Shown piece by piece: positions 54,621 to 63,013 of a DNA stretch of 64,000 bases. The position numbers were made by a program, and so were the translations under genes. Each line of letters opens with the position of its first letter. The first letter of the stretch is position 1. The notes under the pieces were generated by a model. The model saw only the letters and a program-made list of their open reading frames with translations. It did no database searches and was not told the DNA's origin. Origin of the DNA: an uncultured Xylophilus sp. (GTDB lineage Bacteria; Pseudomonadota; Gammaproteobacteria; Burkholderiales; Burkholderiaceae_C); assembly GCA_913776965.1 (NCBI GenBank), contig CAJYQL010000133.1, positions 80,989 to 144,988 on the forward strand, written 5' to 3'.

Positions 54621-54681
54621 GAGGCAAAAATCTGCCTCTAGCGCCCGCCGCACCTGCGCATTCAGCTATCCATTCGATAGC
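54621..54681 (-). repeat. Stem-loop repeat family, copy D
   Basis: Minus strand: GCTATC-GAATG-GATAGC stem-loop (54681-54665), then TGAATGCGCAGGTGCGGCGG, GCGCTA and a GAGGCA-GATTTT-TGCCTC hairpin (54638-54621). It lies in the 264-bp region between the reductase and thioesterase genes. The rest of that region shows nothing I can support. It is the fullest copy of the family, with both end hairpins. Confidence 0.75.
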
Positions 54682-54737
54682 ATCAAACAGCGATCCCACC
54701 GCGCCCGGCAGACCCCGTCCCTAGAATGCCGCGCAGC

Positions 54738-55160
54738 ATGCCCGACCACCCGCTCCACAACCCGTTTCTCCAGTACCTCGGCCTGCGCCTCGTGCGCTGG
54801 GAACCCGGCGAGGCCGAATTCCACCTGCCGATGGCGCCGCACCTGATGAACCGCATCGGCCAAGTGCAGGGCGGCGTGCTGTGCTCGCTGCTCGACGTCG
54901 CGTGCGGCTACGCGGGCCTCCACGCCCCGGCGGGCGAGCCGGAGCGCCATGCGGTCACGCTGTCGCTCACCACCAGTTTTCTCGATGCCGGCCACGGCGA
55001 GCGACTGGTGGCGCGCGGCCGGGTGCAGCGGGCCGGCCGGTCGGTGTTCTTCGCCGAGTCGGAAGTCGTGCTCGACGACCGGCTGGTGCTGGCCAAGGCG
55101 ATCGGTTCGTTCAAGTTCATCCGCAATGCACGGCCGGCACCGGCGCCGGTCGCCGCCTAG
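54738..55160 (+). CDS. PaaI-type hotdog thioesterase
   Basis: A 140-residue hotdog-fold acyl-CoA thioesterase. HLMNRIGQVQGGVLCSLLDVACGYAG carries the conserved G-G-x-x-x-x-L-x-D motif (catalytic Asp region). TLSLTTSFLDAGHGERLVARGRV and VFFAESEV follow as beta strands. Start options are 54726 or 54738; the second is closer to the usual family start. PaaI-like enzymes release CoA from stalled aryl or acyl thioesters. Its TAG stop overlaps the TAG of the convergent LysR gene in the palindrome CTAG. Confidence 0.88.
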   Translation: MPDHPLHNPFLQYLGLRLVRWEPGEAEFHLPMAPHLMNRIGQVQGGVLCSLLDVACGYAGLHAPAGEPERHAVTLSLTTSFLDAGHGERLVARGRVQRAGRSVFFAESEVVLDDRLVLAKAIGSFKFIRNARPAPAPVAA

Positions 55161-56038
55161 CTTCCGCCCGCCGCCAGGTCCGGCCGCGGCAGGCGCAGCT
55201 GCCGCTTCAGGCTGTCGAACACCTGGCGCGTCACCGGGTTCACGACGTGGCTGCGCACGTACAGGTGGTAGACCAGGTCCGGGAGGCGCGGCATGCCGTC
55301 GGCCGGGCCGAGCACCCGCAGGCCGGCATCCAGCTGCTCGACGCCGCGCGGCGTGACGCCCAGGCCCGCCCGCAGCGCGGCCTTAATGCCGATCAGGTTG
55401 GACGAGGTGTAGCGCGGCGTCCAGGCAACACCCGCCGCTGCCAGGGCCTCGTGGCCGATGCGCCGGAAGATGCTCGGGCCGTCGGCCATGATCAGCGGCA
55501 CCGGCTGCGCCGGATCGTGGACGTAGCCCACCGCGCACAGCCAGACGGTCGGCGAGGACCGCAGCACCACGCCCTCGAGCTGGTCGTCGACGCGGTTGGA
55601 GATCACCATGTCCAGCTCGCCGCTGCGGATCGATTCCATCAGGAACGGACTGCGGCCGATGTGGATGTCGAGCTGCAGCATCGGCGAGGTGCGGGCGATC
55701 TCGGCCAGCAGCAGCGGCAGCATGGTGTCGGCGACGTCGTGCGGCGCGCCGATGCGCAGCATGCCCTCCAGCGGTCCGTGCCGCAGGCTGCGCAGCGCCT
55801 CGTCGTTGATCGCCAGCAGGTGGCGGGCATAGACCAGCAGCCGTTCGCCCTGTTCGGTCAGGCGCTTCTGCCGGCCCTGCTTTTCGAACAGCGGATGGCC
55901 GAGGTGCTCTTCGAGCCGCTGCATCTGCTGCGTGACCGCCGACTGCGTGCGGCCCAGCTGCACCGCCGCCGCCTGGAAACTGCCGTGCGCGACGATGACC
56001 GACAGGGTGCGCATCAGGTCGAGGTCGAGCGTCTCCAT
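55157..56038 (-). CDS. LysR-type regulator of the thiol operon
   Basis: A 293-residue LysR regulator. LDLDLMRTLSVIVAHGSFQAAAVQLGRTQSAVTQQMQRLEEHLG is the winged helix. The periplasmic-binding-like effector domain follows, including MLRIGAPHDVADTMLPLLL, LDMVISNRVDDQLEG and GLGVTPRGVEQL. It is divergent from the cupin gene across 91 bp with an AT-rich block (56039-56062) at its start. LysR proteins usually control the adjacent divergent operon, here the cupin-rhodanese-Bug-lyase set. Confidence 0.93.
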   Translation of the reverse strand: METLDLDLMRTLSVIVAHGSFQAAAVQLGRTQSAVTQQMQRLEEHLGHPLFEKQGRQKRLTEQGERLLVYARHLLAINDEALRSLRHGPLEGMLRIGAPHDVADTMLPLLLAEIARTSPMLQLDIHIGRSPFLMESIRSGELDMVISNRVDDQLEGVVLRSSPTVWLCAVGYVHDPAQPVPLIMADGPSIFRRIGHEALAAAGVAWTPRYTSSNLIGIKAALRAGLGVTPRGVEQLDAGLRVLGPADGMPRLPDLVYHLYVRSHVVNPVTRQVFDSLKRQLRLPRPDLAAGGS

Positions 56039-56077
56039 TCATTAATTTTATTGATATGTTTCCTCGGTCCGGTGGGA

Positions 56078-56106
56078 TTGTTCCGGGGGTCACGGCTGCC
56101 TACAGT
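56078..56106 (+). promoter_or_regulatory. Sigma-70 promoter of the thiol operon
   Basis: TTGTTC (56078-56083), 17-base spacer, TACAGT (56101-56106). The spacing is ideal and each hexamer matches at about four of six positions. The start would be near 56113, giving a leader of about 17-25 nt before the cupin ATG. Confidence 0.55.
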
Positions 56107-56129
56107 GGCACCAGTTCCTCTCACTACCG

Positions 56130-56750
56130 ATGCCCGCCATGACCACCGCCACACCGACCGCCTCCTCCACCGCCGCCGACCGCATCCAGGCCGTGCATGC
56201 CTCCATCGACCGCATGAAGCAGACGCTGGGCCGCGGCGAGCCGGACCGCCAGAAGCTCGACGCCGTGCTGCAGTCGCTGGTCGATCTGGCGGCGCAGCGG
56301 CCGCTCTGGCAGGAGGCCGACTTCCCGGCCCCCGCACCCGGCGAGCACCAGGCCCGCTACCTGATCGCCGAAGACCCGGACCAGAGCTATGCGCTCTACC
56401 TAAACGTGATGCGTCCGGGCAAGAAGATCGTGCCGCACAACCACACCACCTGGGCCTGCATCGCCGCGGTCGAGGGCACCGAGCACAACCGGGTCTACGA
56501 GCGCACCGACGACGGCAGCGTGCCGGGCGTCGGCCAGCTGAAGGAGACCGGCTGCGTCGTGGTGGCCCCCGGCACCGGCATCGCGCTGATGCCCGAGGAC
56601 ATCCATTCGGTCGAGATCCAGGGCGACCAAGTGATCCGCCACCTGCACATGTACGGCCGCGCGCTGGAGACGCTGAACAGCCGCACCGCCTACGACCTCG
56701 CCGCCGGCACCCATCAGACCATGGGCATCGGGGTGCAGACGCGCCGCTGA
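56130..56750 (+). CDS. Cysteine dioxygenase-like cupin
   Basis: A 206-residue single-domain cupin of the thiol dioxygenase type. H103 and H105 in [20 protein letters not shown] and H159 in PEDIHSVEI give the three-His iron site (no Glu/Asp ligand), as in cysteine and 3-mercaptopropionate dioxygenases. These enzymes oxidise a free thiol to a sulfinate with O2. Which thiol it uses cannot be told. Next to a rhodanese and a C-S lyase, a role in thiol or persulfide oxidation is likely. The first ATG (56130) and the ATG at 56139 are both possible starts. Confidence 0.88.
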   Translation: MPAMTTATPTASSTAADRIQAVHASIDRMKQTLGRGEPDRQKLDAVLQSLVDLAAQRPLWQEADFPAPAPGEHQARYLIAEDPDQSYALYLNVMRPGKKIVPHNHTTWACIAAVEGTEHNRVYERTDDGSVPGVGQLKETGCVVVAPGTGIALMPEDIHSVEIQGDQVIRHLHMYGRALETLNSRTAYDLAAGTHQTMGIGVQTRR

Positions 56751-56874
56751 CCGGCTGCGCCGCCCGGCGCCCGACCCCTTTCGCTTCCGCTGTTGCCGTT
56801 CATCTCCCACGTTTGCTGCGCGGGACGGTGGCGTGCGGCTGCGCGCCATTCCTCCGTTCCGAACCTTCTTCGCC

Positions 56875-58491
56875 ATGATCCCGACCGTCGCTCCCCTCAC
56901 CCTCAAGTCCTGGCTGCACGACGGCCAGGAGATCGCCCTGCTCGACGTGCGCGAGCACGGCCAGTACGGCGAATCGCACCTGTTCTACGCCACGCCGCTG
57001 CCCTACAGCCGCCTGGAGCGCGAGGTGTTCCGCCTGGTGCCGCGCCGCAGCGTGCGGCTGGTGGTCTACGACGGCGGCGATGCCGAGACCGGCGCGGTGG
57101 CGGCCCGCGCCGCCGAACGGCTGGCGGCACTCGGCTACAGCCGGGTGGCGGTGCTCGACGGCGGCACACATGCCTGGCAGGCGGCAGGCCTGGTGCTGTT
57201 CGCGGGCGTCAACTTGCCGTCCAAGACCTTCGGCGAACTGGCCGAGGAGGCCTACCACACGCCCCGCGTCAGCGCCGACCGGCTGGCCGAGATGCAGGCG
57301 AGCGGCGCGCCGCTGGTGGTGCTCGACGGCCGGCCGGTGTCGGAATTCCGCAAGATGAACATCCCGGGCGCGACCTGCTGCCCGAACGGCGAGCTGGCCT
57401 ACCGCATCGGCAGCCTGGTGCCCGATGCGACGACCCCGATCGTCGTCAACTGCGCCGGCCGGACCCGCAGCATCATCGGCGCGCAGACGCTGATCAACCT
57501 GGGCGTGCCCAACCCGGTCTATGCGCTGGAGAACGGCACGCAGGGCTGGTACCTGTCGGACCGTGCGCTCGGCCACGGCGGCACCCAGCGCTATGCGGAC
57601 GGCTCCGGCTCGGCGGCGCTGCAGCCGGCGGCCACGGCGCTCGCGGCACGTTTCGGCGTGCCGACGGTCGATGCCGACACCGTCCGCGGCTGGGCTGCCG
57701 ACCCCGGGCGCACCCTGTTCCTGTGCGACGTGCGCACCCCCGAGGAATTCGCCGCCGGCAGCCTGCCCGGCGCCCAGCACACGCCCGGCGGCCAACTGCT
57801 GCAGGCAGGCGACCAGTACGTCGGCGTGCGCGGCGCCCGGCTGGTGCTGCTGGACGACGACGGCGTGCGCGCCCCCACGGTCGCGAGTTGGCTGCGCCAG
57901 ATGGGCCACGACGCGAGCGTGCTGGCGGGCGGCCTGCAGAGCGGCCTTGCCCTGCCGCCGGCCGCCGAGCCGTCGCCGCCGGCGCTCGCCACCGTCGATG
58001 CGACCACGCTGGCCGACCGGCTGGCCCGCGGCGAGGTCGCGGTCGTCGACCTGCGCGCCGGCATGGACTACCGCGCCGGCCACATTCCGCAGGCGCAGTG
58101 GTCCATCCGCCCGCGCCTGCAGGCCCTGCTGCGCCAGGAAACCGGCCCGGTGGTGCTGGTGGCCGACGACCCGCTGCTGGCCGCCTGGGCCGCCGCATCG
58201 GAAACGCCCGCCGGCCGCGCCGCGCCGCAACTGCTCGCAGGCGGCATGGCGGCCTGGAAGAACGCCGGCCTGCCGGTAGCCGCCACGCCGGATGTGCCGT
58301 CCGATGCCGACTGCATCGACTACCTGTTCTTCGTGCACGACCGCCACGACGGCAACAAGGAGGCGGCGCGCCGCTACCTGGCGTGGGAGACCGGCCTGGT
58401 CGCGCAGCTCGATGCCGACGAGAAGGCAGCCTTCCGCCTGCCGGAGGCGGCTGCCGCGCCGGCCTCCCTCGCCTCGACCGCCGCCGCCTGA
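56875..58491 (+). CDS. Four-domain rhodanese-related sulfurtransferase
   Basis: A 538-residue protein made of four rhodanese repeats, each starting with a D-V/L-R motif: LLDVREHGQYGESH (about residue 22), VVLDGRPVSEFRKMNIPGA (about 150), LFLCDVRTPEEFAAGSLPGA (about 281) and VAVVDLRAGMDYRAGHIPQA (about 388). Only the second repeat has an active-site Cys, C193 in VNCAGRTRSIIG; repeats 1, 3 and 4 have VVYDGGDAE, VLLDDDGVR and VLVADDPLL at that place. A tail (480-525) is Tyr/His/Asp-rich. It would transfer sulfane sulfur from a persulfide. Its operon neighbours oxidise and release thiols. Confidence 0.9.
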   Translation: MIPTVAPLTLKSWLHDGQEIALLDVREHGQYGESHLFYATPLPYSRLEREVFRLVPRRSVRLVVYDGGDAETGAVAARAAERLAALGYSRVAVLDGGTHAWQAAGLVLFAGVNLPSKTFGELAEEAYHTPRVSADRLAEMQASGAPLVVLDGRPVSEFRKMNIPGATCCPNGELAYRIGSLVPDATTPIVVNCAGRTRSIIGAQTLINLGVPNPVYALENGTQGWYLSDRALGHGGTQRYADGSGSAALQPAATALAARFGVPTVDADTVRGWAADPGRTLFLCDVRTPEEFAAGSLPGAQHTPGGQLLQAGDQYVGVRGARLVLLDDDGVRAPTVASWLRQMGHDASVLAGGLQSGLALPPAAEPSPPALATVDATTLADRLARGEVAVVDLRAGMDYRAGHIPQAQWSIRPRLQALLRQETGPVVLVADDPLLAAWAAASETPAGRAAPQLLAGGMAAWKNAGLPVAATPDVPSDADCIDYLFFVHDRHDGNKEAARRYLAWETGLVAQLDADEKAAFRLPEAAAAPASLASTAAA

Positions 58492-58567
58492 CCGTTCGGC
58501 TCCGCCCAGGAGCCGCATTCCGCCGCCTGTTCCCGTCCGCCTTTTCCTTCACTCCCGGAGTCCTGCC

Positions 58568-59578
58568 ATGCCGTCCGTCTTCCGATTCCCGCATGCCGTG
58601 CGCCTCGCCGCGGCCGTCGCCTGTGCCGCCGTGGTCTCCCTGCAGCCCGCCGCGGCCGAGCCGCTCGCGCCGCGCAACGGCTTCCCGACCCAGCCGATCC
58701 GCTTCGTCTCGCCCTTCCCGCCCGGCGGCGGCAACGACGGCACGACCCGCTTCGTCACCACCCGGCTGCCCGACGTGACCGGCCAGCCCGCGGTGGTGGA
58801 CAACCGCGGCGGCGCCGGCGGCAACATCGGCGCCAAGGCGGTGGCCGATGCGAAGCCCGACGGCTACACGCTGCTGACCGCGCAGGTGTCGCTGATGGCG
58901 GTGAACCCGACGCTCTACGGCTCCGCCGGCTTCGACCCGCTGAAGAACTTCGTGCCGATCACCCAGATCAATGCCGCACCGCTGGTGCTGGTGGTGGCGG
59001 CGGATTCCCCGCTGCAGAGCTTCGCCGACCTGGTCGCCCGCACCAAGGCGCAACCGGGCTCGGTCAGCTACGCCACGCCCGGCAACGGCACGCTGTCGCA
59101 TCTGGTCGGCGTGGTGCTGGCCAAGGACAGCGGCATCGAGATGACCCACGTCCCCTACAAGGGTGCGGGCCCGGCGATCACCGACCTGCTCGGCCGCCAG
59201 GTGGACGTGCTGGTAACCTCGACCGCCTCGGTCGCCGGCATGCTGCAGAACGGCAAGATGCGGGCGCTGGCCGTCACCAGCCCGCGCCGCATCGGCGTCT
59301 TCGCCAAGGTGCCGACACTGGAGGAACTGGGCCTGCGCAATGCCCGCTTCGAAGACTGGTACGGTTTCTTCGCCCCGGCCGGCACGCCGCCGGAGCGCGT
59401 GGCCTACTTGCACGAGGCGCTGGTCCGCACGCTGCGCATGCCCGAAGTGACCAAACTGATCGTCGAAGGCGGCAGCGAGGTGGTCGCCAACACGCCCGAC
59501 GCCTTCGCCGCCCAGCTGCGGCAGGACATCGAGCGCTGGTCGCGGGTGGTGAAGCTCTCCGGCGCCAAGGTGGACTGA
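58568..59578 (+). CDS. Bug-type TTT receptor
   Basis: A 336-residue Bug receptor with a signal peptide (RLAAAVACAAVVSLQPAAA). IRFVSPFPPGGGNDGTTRFV, AVVDNRGGAGGNIGAKAVADAKPDGYT and THVPYKGAGPAITDLLGRQVDV are classical. It lies in the LysR-controlled thiol operon, so it probably brings in an organosulfur acid. Its TGA overlaps the ATG of the next gene by one base (TGATG). Confidence 0.93.
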   Translation: MPSVFRFPHAVRLAAAVACAAVVSLQPAAAEPLAPRNGFPTQPIRFVSPFPPGGGNDGTTRFVTTRLPDVTGQPAVVDNRGGAGGNIGAKAVADAKPDGYTLLTAQVSLMAVNPTLYGSAGFDPLKNFVPITQINAAPLVLVVAADSPLQSFADLVARTKAQPGSVSYATPGNGTLSHLVGVVLAKDSGIEMTHVPYKGAGPAITDLLGRQVDVLVTSTASVAGMLQNGKMRALAVTSPRRIGVFAKVPTLEELGLRNARFEDWYGFFAPAGTPPERVAYLHEALVRTLRMPEVTKLIVEGGSEVVANTPDAFAAQLRQDIERWSRVVKLSGAKVD

Positions 59579-60783
59579 TGCCGGCGGACCACGCTTCGCC
59601 GGACGCGCTGTCGGTGCAGACACGCCTGCTGCATGCGGGCGCCGCGCCTGTCTGGGCCGGCGGCAGTGCCGTCAACCCGCCGCTGGTGCGCGCCAGCACC
59701 GTGCTGTTCGGCAGCGCGGCCGAGCAGCGCGACTTCAAGGCGCGGCGCGGCGAGGAGCGCCTGTTCACCTACGGCGCGCGCGGTACGCCGACCACCTTCG
59801 CGCTGGAAGATGCGGTGAGCGAGCTCGAGGGCGCCTACCGCACCCGGCTGTTCCCCACCGGTCTGGCGGCCATCGGCATGACCCTGCTCGCCTACCTGAA
59901 GCCGGGCGACCATGTGCTGCTGTCCGACAGCGTCTACGAGCCGGTGCGCAAGCTGGCGCACTCCTTCCTCGCGCCCTACGGCATCGCTTTCGACTTCTTC
60001 GCCGCCGACGGCCACGACGCCGAGGCGCGCATGCAGCCGAACACCCGCATGGTGTACGTCGAGACACCGGGCTCGCTGGTCTACGAGATGTGCGACCTGC
60101 CGCGGCTGGCCGCGATGGCGCATGCGCGCGGCGCCTGGGTCGCGGCCGACAACACCTGGGGCTCAGGCTGCCAGTACCGGCCGCTTGCGCTCGGTGCCGA
60201 CATCTCGGTGATGGCGGCGACCAAATACCTGTCGGGCCATTCGGACGTGATGATGGGCACCGTCGCCACCACCCGCGAGGCTTGGCAGCCGCTGGCCGAC
60301 CGCAGCGATGCCTTCGGCATGACAGTCAGCCCCGACGACGCCTGGCTTGTGATGCGCGGCATGCGCACCCTGGCGGCGCGGCTGCAGATGCACGGCCGGC
60401 ATGCGCTGCAGGTCGCAGCCTGGCTGCAGGCGCGGCCGGAGGTGGCGGCCGTGTTCTGTCCCGCGTTGCCGACCGACCCCGGTCATGCACTGTGGCAGCG
60501 CGACTGCCGCGGCACCAACGGACTCGTGTCCTTCGAACTCGCGCCGGGCACGACCACCGCCGCGGTGGATCGGCTGGTCGACGGCCTGCAGCTGTTCGGC
60601 CTGGGGGCGTCCTGGGGCGGTTACGAGAGCCTGGTCACGCCGGCCGACATGGGGCGGGCGCGCAGCGTGACCGACTGGCGTGGGCGCGGCCCGGTCGTGC
60701 GGCTGCATGTCGGGCTGGAAGATCCGGCCGACCTGCTGGCCGACCTGGCGCGCGGTTTCGACGCCCTCGCGGAGCCGGCCTGA
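59578..60783 (+). CDS. metC: Cystathionine beta-lyase-like PLP enzyme
   Basis: A 401-residue Cys/Met-metabolism PLP enzyme of MetC type. VNPPLVRASTVLF, FTYGARGTPTTFALEDAVSELEGA (PLP phosphate contact) and LFPTGLAAIGMTLLAYLKPGDHVLLSDSVYEP are conserved. The Schiff-base lysine is K216 in AATKYLSGHSDVMMG. FGLGASWGGYESLV is the C-terminal substrate region. MetC-type enzymes split C-S bonds of cystathionine or cysteine conjugates to give a thiol, pyruvate and ammonia. In this operon it may release a thiol from an imported conjugate rather than serve methionine synthesis. Its start is coupled (TGATG) to the Bug gene. Confidence 0.92.
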   Translation: MPADHASPDALSVQTRLLHAGAAPVWAGGSAVNPPLVRASTVLFGSAAEQRDFKARRGEERLFTYGARGTPTTFALEDAVSELEGAYRTRLFPTGLAAIGMTLLAYLKPGDHVLLSDSVYEPVRKLAHSFLAPYGIAFDFFAADGHDAEARMQPNTRMVYVETPGSLVYEMCDLPRLAAMAHARGAWVAADNTWGSGCQYRPLALGADISVMAATKYLSGHSDVMMGTVATTREAWQPLADRSDAFGMTVSPDDAWLVMRGMRTLAARLQMHGRHALQVAAWLQARPEVAAVFCPALPTDPGHALWQRDCRGTNGLVSFELAPGTTTAAVDRLVDGLQLFGLGASWGGYESLVTPADMGRARSVTDWRGRGPVVRLHVGLEDPADLLADLARGFDALAEPA

Positions 60784-60796
60784 CGCGCTCCTGCGC

Positions 60797-61741
60797 TCAG
60801 CCGGCGGTGGCTGCGGCCGTCGCCGCCCCGTCGGTCAGGCCGTAGCAGTACGACAGGAAAGCCTGGCCGCCCGCGCCCAGGCTGCGGGCCCGGTGCGTCA
60901 CCACCGCCAGCTCGCGCACCGCGGGCGGCAGGCCGGCCTGCATTTCCACCAGATCGCCCCGCGCCAGCGCCAGCGCCACGCTGTGGCGCGGCAGCACGGC
61001 GAGCGCATCGCTCGCCATCACCAGCGCCTTGATCGCCTCGGGCGTACCCAGTTCGAAAGCGACCTGCACCTCGCCGAGCTGCGCCAGCAGCCAGCGGTCC
61101 GCCGCCTCGCGCGTGCCCGAGCCGCGCTCGCGCAGCGCCCAGCGGGCGGCGCGCAGAGCGGCGTGCGTGACTGCCGGCGCCTGCGCCAGCGGGCTGGCGG
61201 GCGACGCGACGATCACCAGCTCGTCGTGCATCCACGCGCGCACCGCCAGGTCCGGGTGCGTCTGCGGCCCTTCGATGAAGCCGATGTCGGCGTCGAAGGC
61301 CGCCACCGCCGCCAGCACGCCGGTGGTGTTGGCGATCTGCAGCCGCACCGGGCTGTGCGGATGGGATGCCGTCCACCGGACCAGCAGCGGCGGCAGGATG
61401 TGCTCGCCGATCGTCATGCTCGCGGCGATGCGCAGCGGCACCGCATGTGCGCCATGGAACAGGTGCTCCAACTCGCCCGCTGCATCGACCAGCGAGATCG
61501 CCCGTGGCAGCACCGCACGGCCGTGGTCGTTCAGGACCAGCCGGCGGCCGACCCGGTCGAACAGCGGCCGGCCCAGCACCTGCTCCAGTTCCACCAGCGC
61601 ACTGCTCGCGGCCGACTGGGACCGCGCGATGCGGCTGGCCGCGGACCGTGTCGAGCCGTCCTGCGCCACTGCGACGAAGGCTTCCAGCTGCCGCAGGGTC
61701 AGCCGCACACGTCCGTCGGGATGAATCGATTTTTCGCTCAC
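60797..61741 (-). CDS. LysR-type regulator, YeiE-like
   Basis: A 314-residue LysR regulator starting with GTG at 61741. LTLRQLEAFVAVAQDGSTRSAASRIARSQSAASSALVELEQVLGRPLF is the winged helix, with the SxSAASxAL signature seen in CysB/YeiE-type proteins. RIAASMTIGEHILPPLL and IGFIEGPQTHPDLAVRAW start the effector domain. It is divergent, with 56 bp between starts, from the yeiH-type gene, the same arrangement as yeiE-yeiH in E. coli. The intergenic 61742-61797 is AT-rich, with TTGCGC (61763-61768) and TATGCT (61784-61789). Confidence 0.92.
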   Translation of the reverse strand: MSEKSIHPDGRVRLTLRQLEAFVAVAQDGSTRSAASRIARSQSAASSALVELEQVLGRPLFDRVGRRLVLNDHGRAVLPRAISLVDAAGELEHLFHGAHAVPLRIAASMTIGEHILPPLLVRWTASHPHSPVRLQIANTTGVLAAVAAFDADIGFIEGPQTHPDLAVRAWMHDELVIVASPASPLAQAPAVTHAALRAARWALRERGSGTREAADRWLLAQLGEVQVAFELGTPEAIKALVMASDALAVLPRHSVALALARGDLVEMQAGLPPAVRELAVVTHRARSLGAGGQAFLSYCYGLTDGAATAAATAG

Positions 61742-61797
61742 AGTAAGAAAAATTATCCGCTTTTGCGCTTTATACGATTTCCCTATGCTGATATGCC

Positions 61798-62823
61798 ATG
61801 AAGTTGGATATCAGCCATTGGCCTTTTGCACCGACGTTCCACACGGCTGCGGAGCGCACGCGCACACTCTGGCCCGGCCTGCTGGTGTGCGGCATGGTGG
61901 CCCTGGCCGCCACCTTCATCGCCGAGCACCATGGCGGGCCGCAGCTGCTGTATGCGCTGCTGATCGGACTCGCCTGCAACTTCCTCGCCGGGCACGACCG
62001 GGTCATGCCCGGCGTCGCGCTCTGCGCCCGGACCGGCCTGCGCTGCGGCGTGGCGCTGCTCGGCGCCCGGATCACGGTGGACCAGGTGGCACGGCTCGGC
62101 GCGACCACGGCGCTCCTGATGGCGGCCACGGTGGTCGCCACCATCGGTTGCGGCCTGCTGCTCGCCCGGCTGCTGCGGCGCCCGCAGGAAGAGGGCTGGG
62201 TGGCCGGCTGCTCGGTCGGCATCTGCGGCGCGTCGGCCGCGCTGGCGGTCGCCGCCGCGCTGCCCCAGACCCGCGAGAACGAACGCTTCACGCTGCTGAC
62301 GGTCGTCGGCGTCACGCTGCTGTCGACCGTCGCGATGGTGCTCTACCCGCTGCTGCTGTCGGTGGCGGGCGCCGCGCCCCAGACGGCGGGCATCGTGATC
62401 GGCGGCACGATCCACGACGTGGCCCAGGTGGTCGCGGCCGGGCTGATCCTGGGGCCGGAGGCCGGCGACACCGCCACCATCGTCAAGCTGTTCCGGGTCG
62501 CGCTGCTGGTGCCGATCGTCGCGACGGTCGCCCTGCTCTACCGCGGCCGCGCCGCGGCGTCGGTCGGTGCCCGGGTGCCGGCGTTTCCGGCGTTCCTTCT
62601 GTGGTTCCTGTGCTTCGTCGCACTGACGTCGGCGGGGGCGGTCACGCCGGCCATGAGCGCAGTCGCATCCGACACCTCGCGCTGGCTGCTGGTCGCGGCG
62701 ATCGGCGCGGCCGGCATCAAGACCAACTTCGCGGAACTGCTGACGCTGGGCTGGCGGCCGGTGCTCATGCTGGTGTGCGAGACCGTGTTCATCGCGCTGA
62801 CCGTGGTGGCCTGGGCCTGGTAG
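61798..62823 (+). CDS. yeiH: YeiH-family putative sulfate exporter (UPF0324)
   Basis: A 341-residue membrane protein with about ten hydrophobic helices. LYALLIGLACNFLAG, GVALCARTGLRCGVALLGARIT, CSVGICGASAALAVAAALP and VIGGTIHDVAQVVAAGLILGPEAGD are the conserved UPF0324/YeiH blocks, and AAIGAAGIKTNFAELL is near the C-terminus. The family is proposed to export sulfate or sulfite-like anions produced from sulfonate or thiol breakdown. The position beside the thiol operon would fit disposal of sulfite. The divergent YeiE-like LysR is its expected regulator. Confidence 0.9.
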   Translation: MKLDISHWPFAPTFHTAAERTRTLWPGLLVCGMVALAATFIAEHHGGPQLLYALLIGLACNFLAGHDRVMPGVALCARTGLRCGVALLGARITVDQVARLGATTALLMAATVVATIGCGLLLARLLRRPQEEGWVAGCSVGICGASAALAVAAALPQTRENERFTLLTVVGVTLLSTVAMVLYPLLLSVAGAAPQTAGIVIGGTIHDVAQVVAAGLILGPEAGDTATIVKLFRVALLVPIVATVALLYRGRAAASVGARVPAFPAFLLWFLCFVALTSAGAVTPAMSAVASDTSRWLLVAAIGAAGIKTNFAELLTLGWRPVLMLVCETVFIALTVVAWAW

Positions 62824-63013
62824 GCAATCCGCCCCGCAGCGCAGCGCAGCGGGTGCGGCCTACCTCCGGCGCGCGACCGTGACTGCGCCCACGCCGGCGG
62901 TTCATTCCGGCGGTTACCGGCAGTTTTGGCGACTGAGGACAATAGCGGGCACATATGCCGGCTTCCGACCGGTCCGCCATTTCGCCGCTGCGCCGTTCCG
63001 GCGCCCTCCGTCC

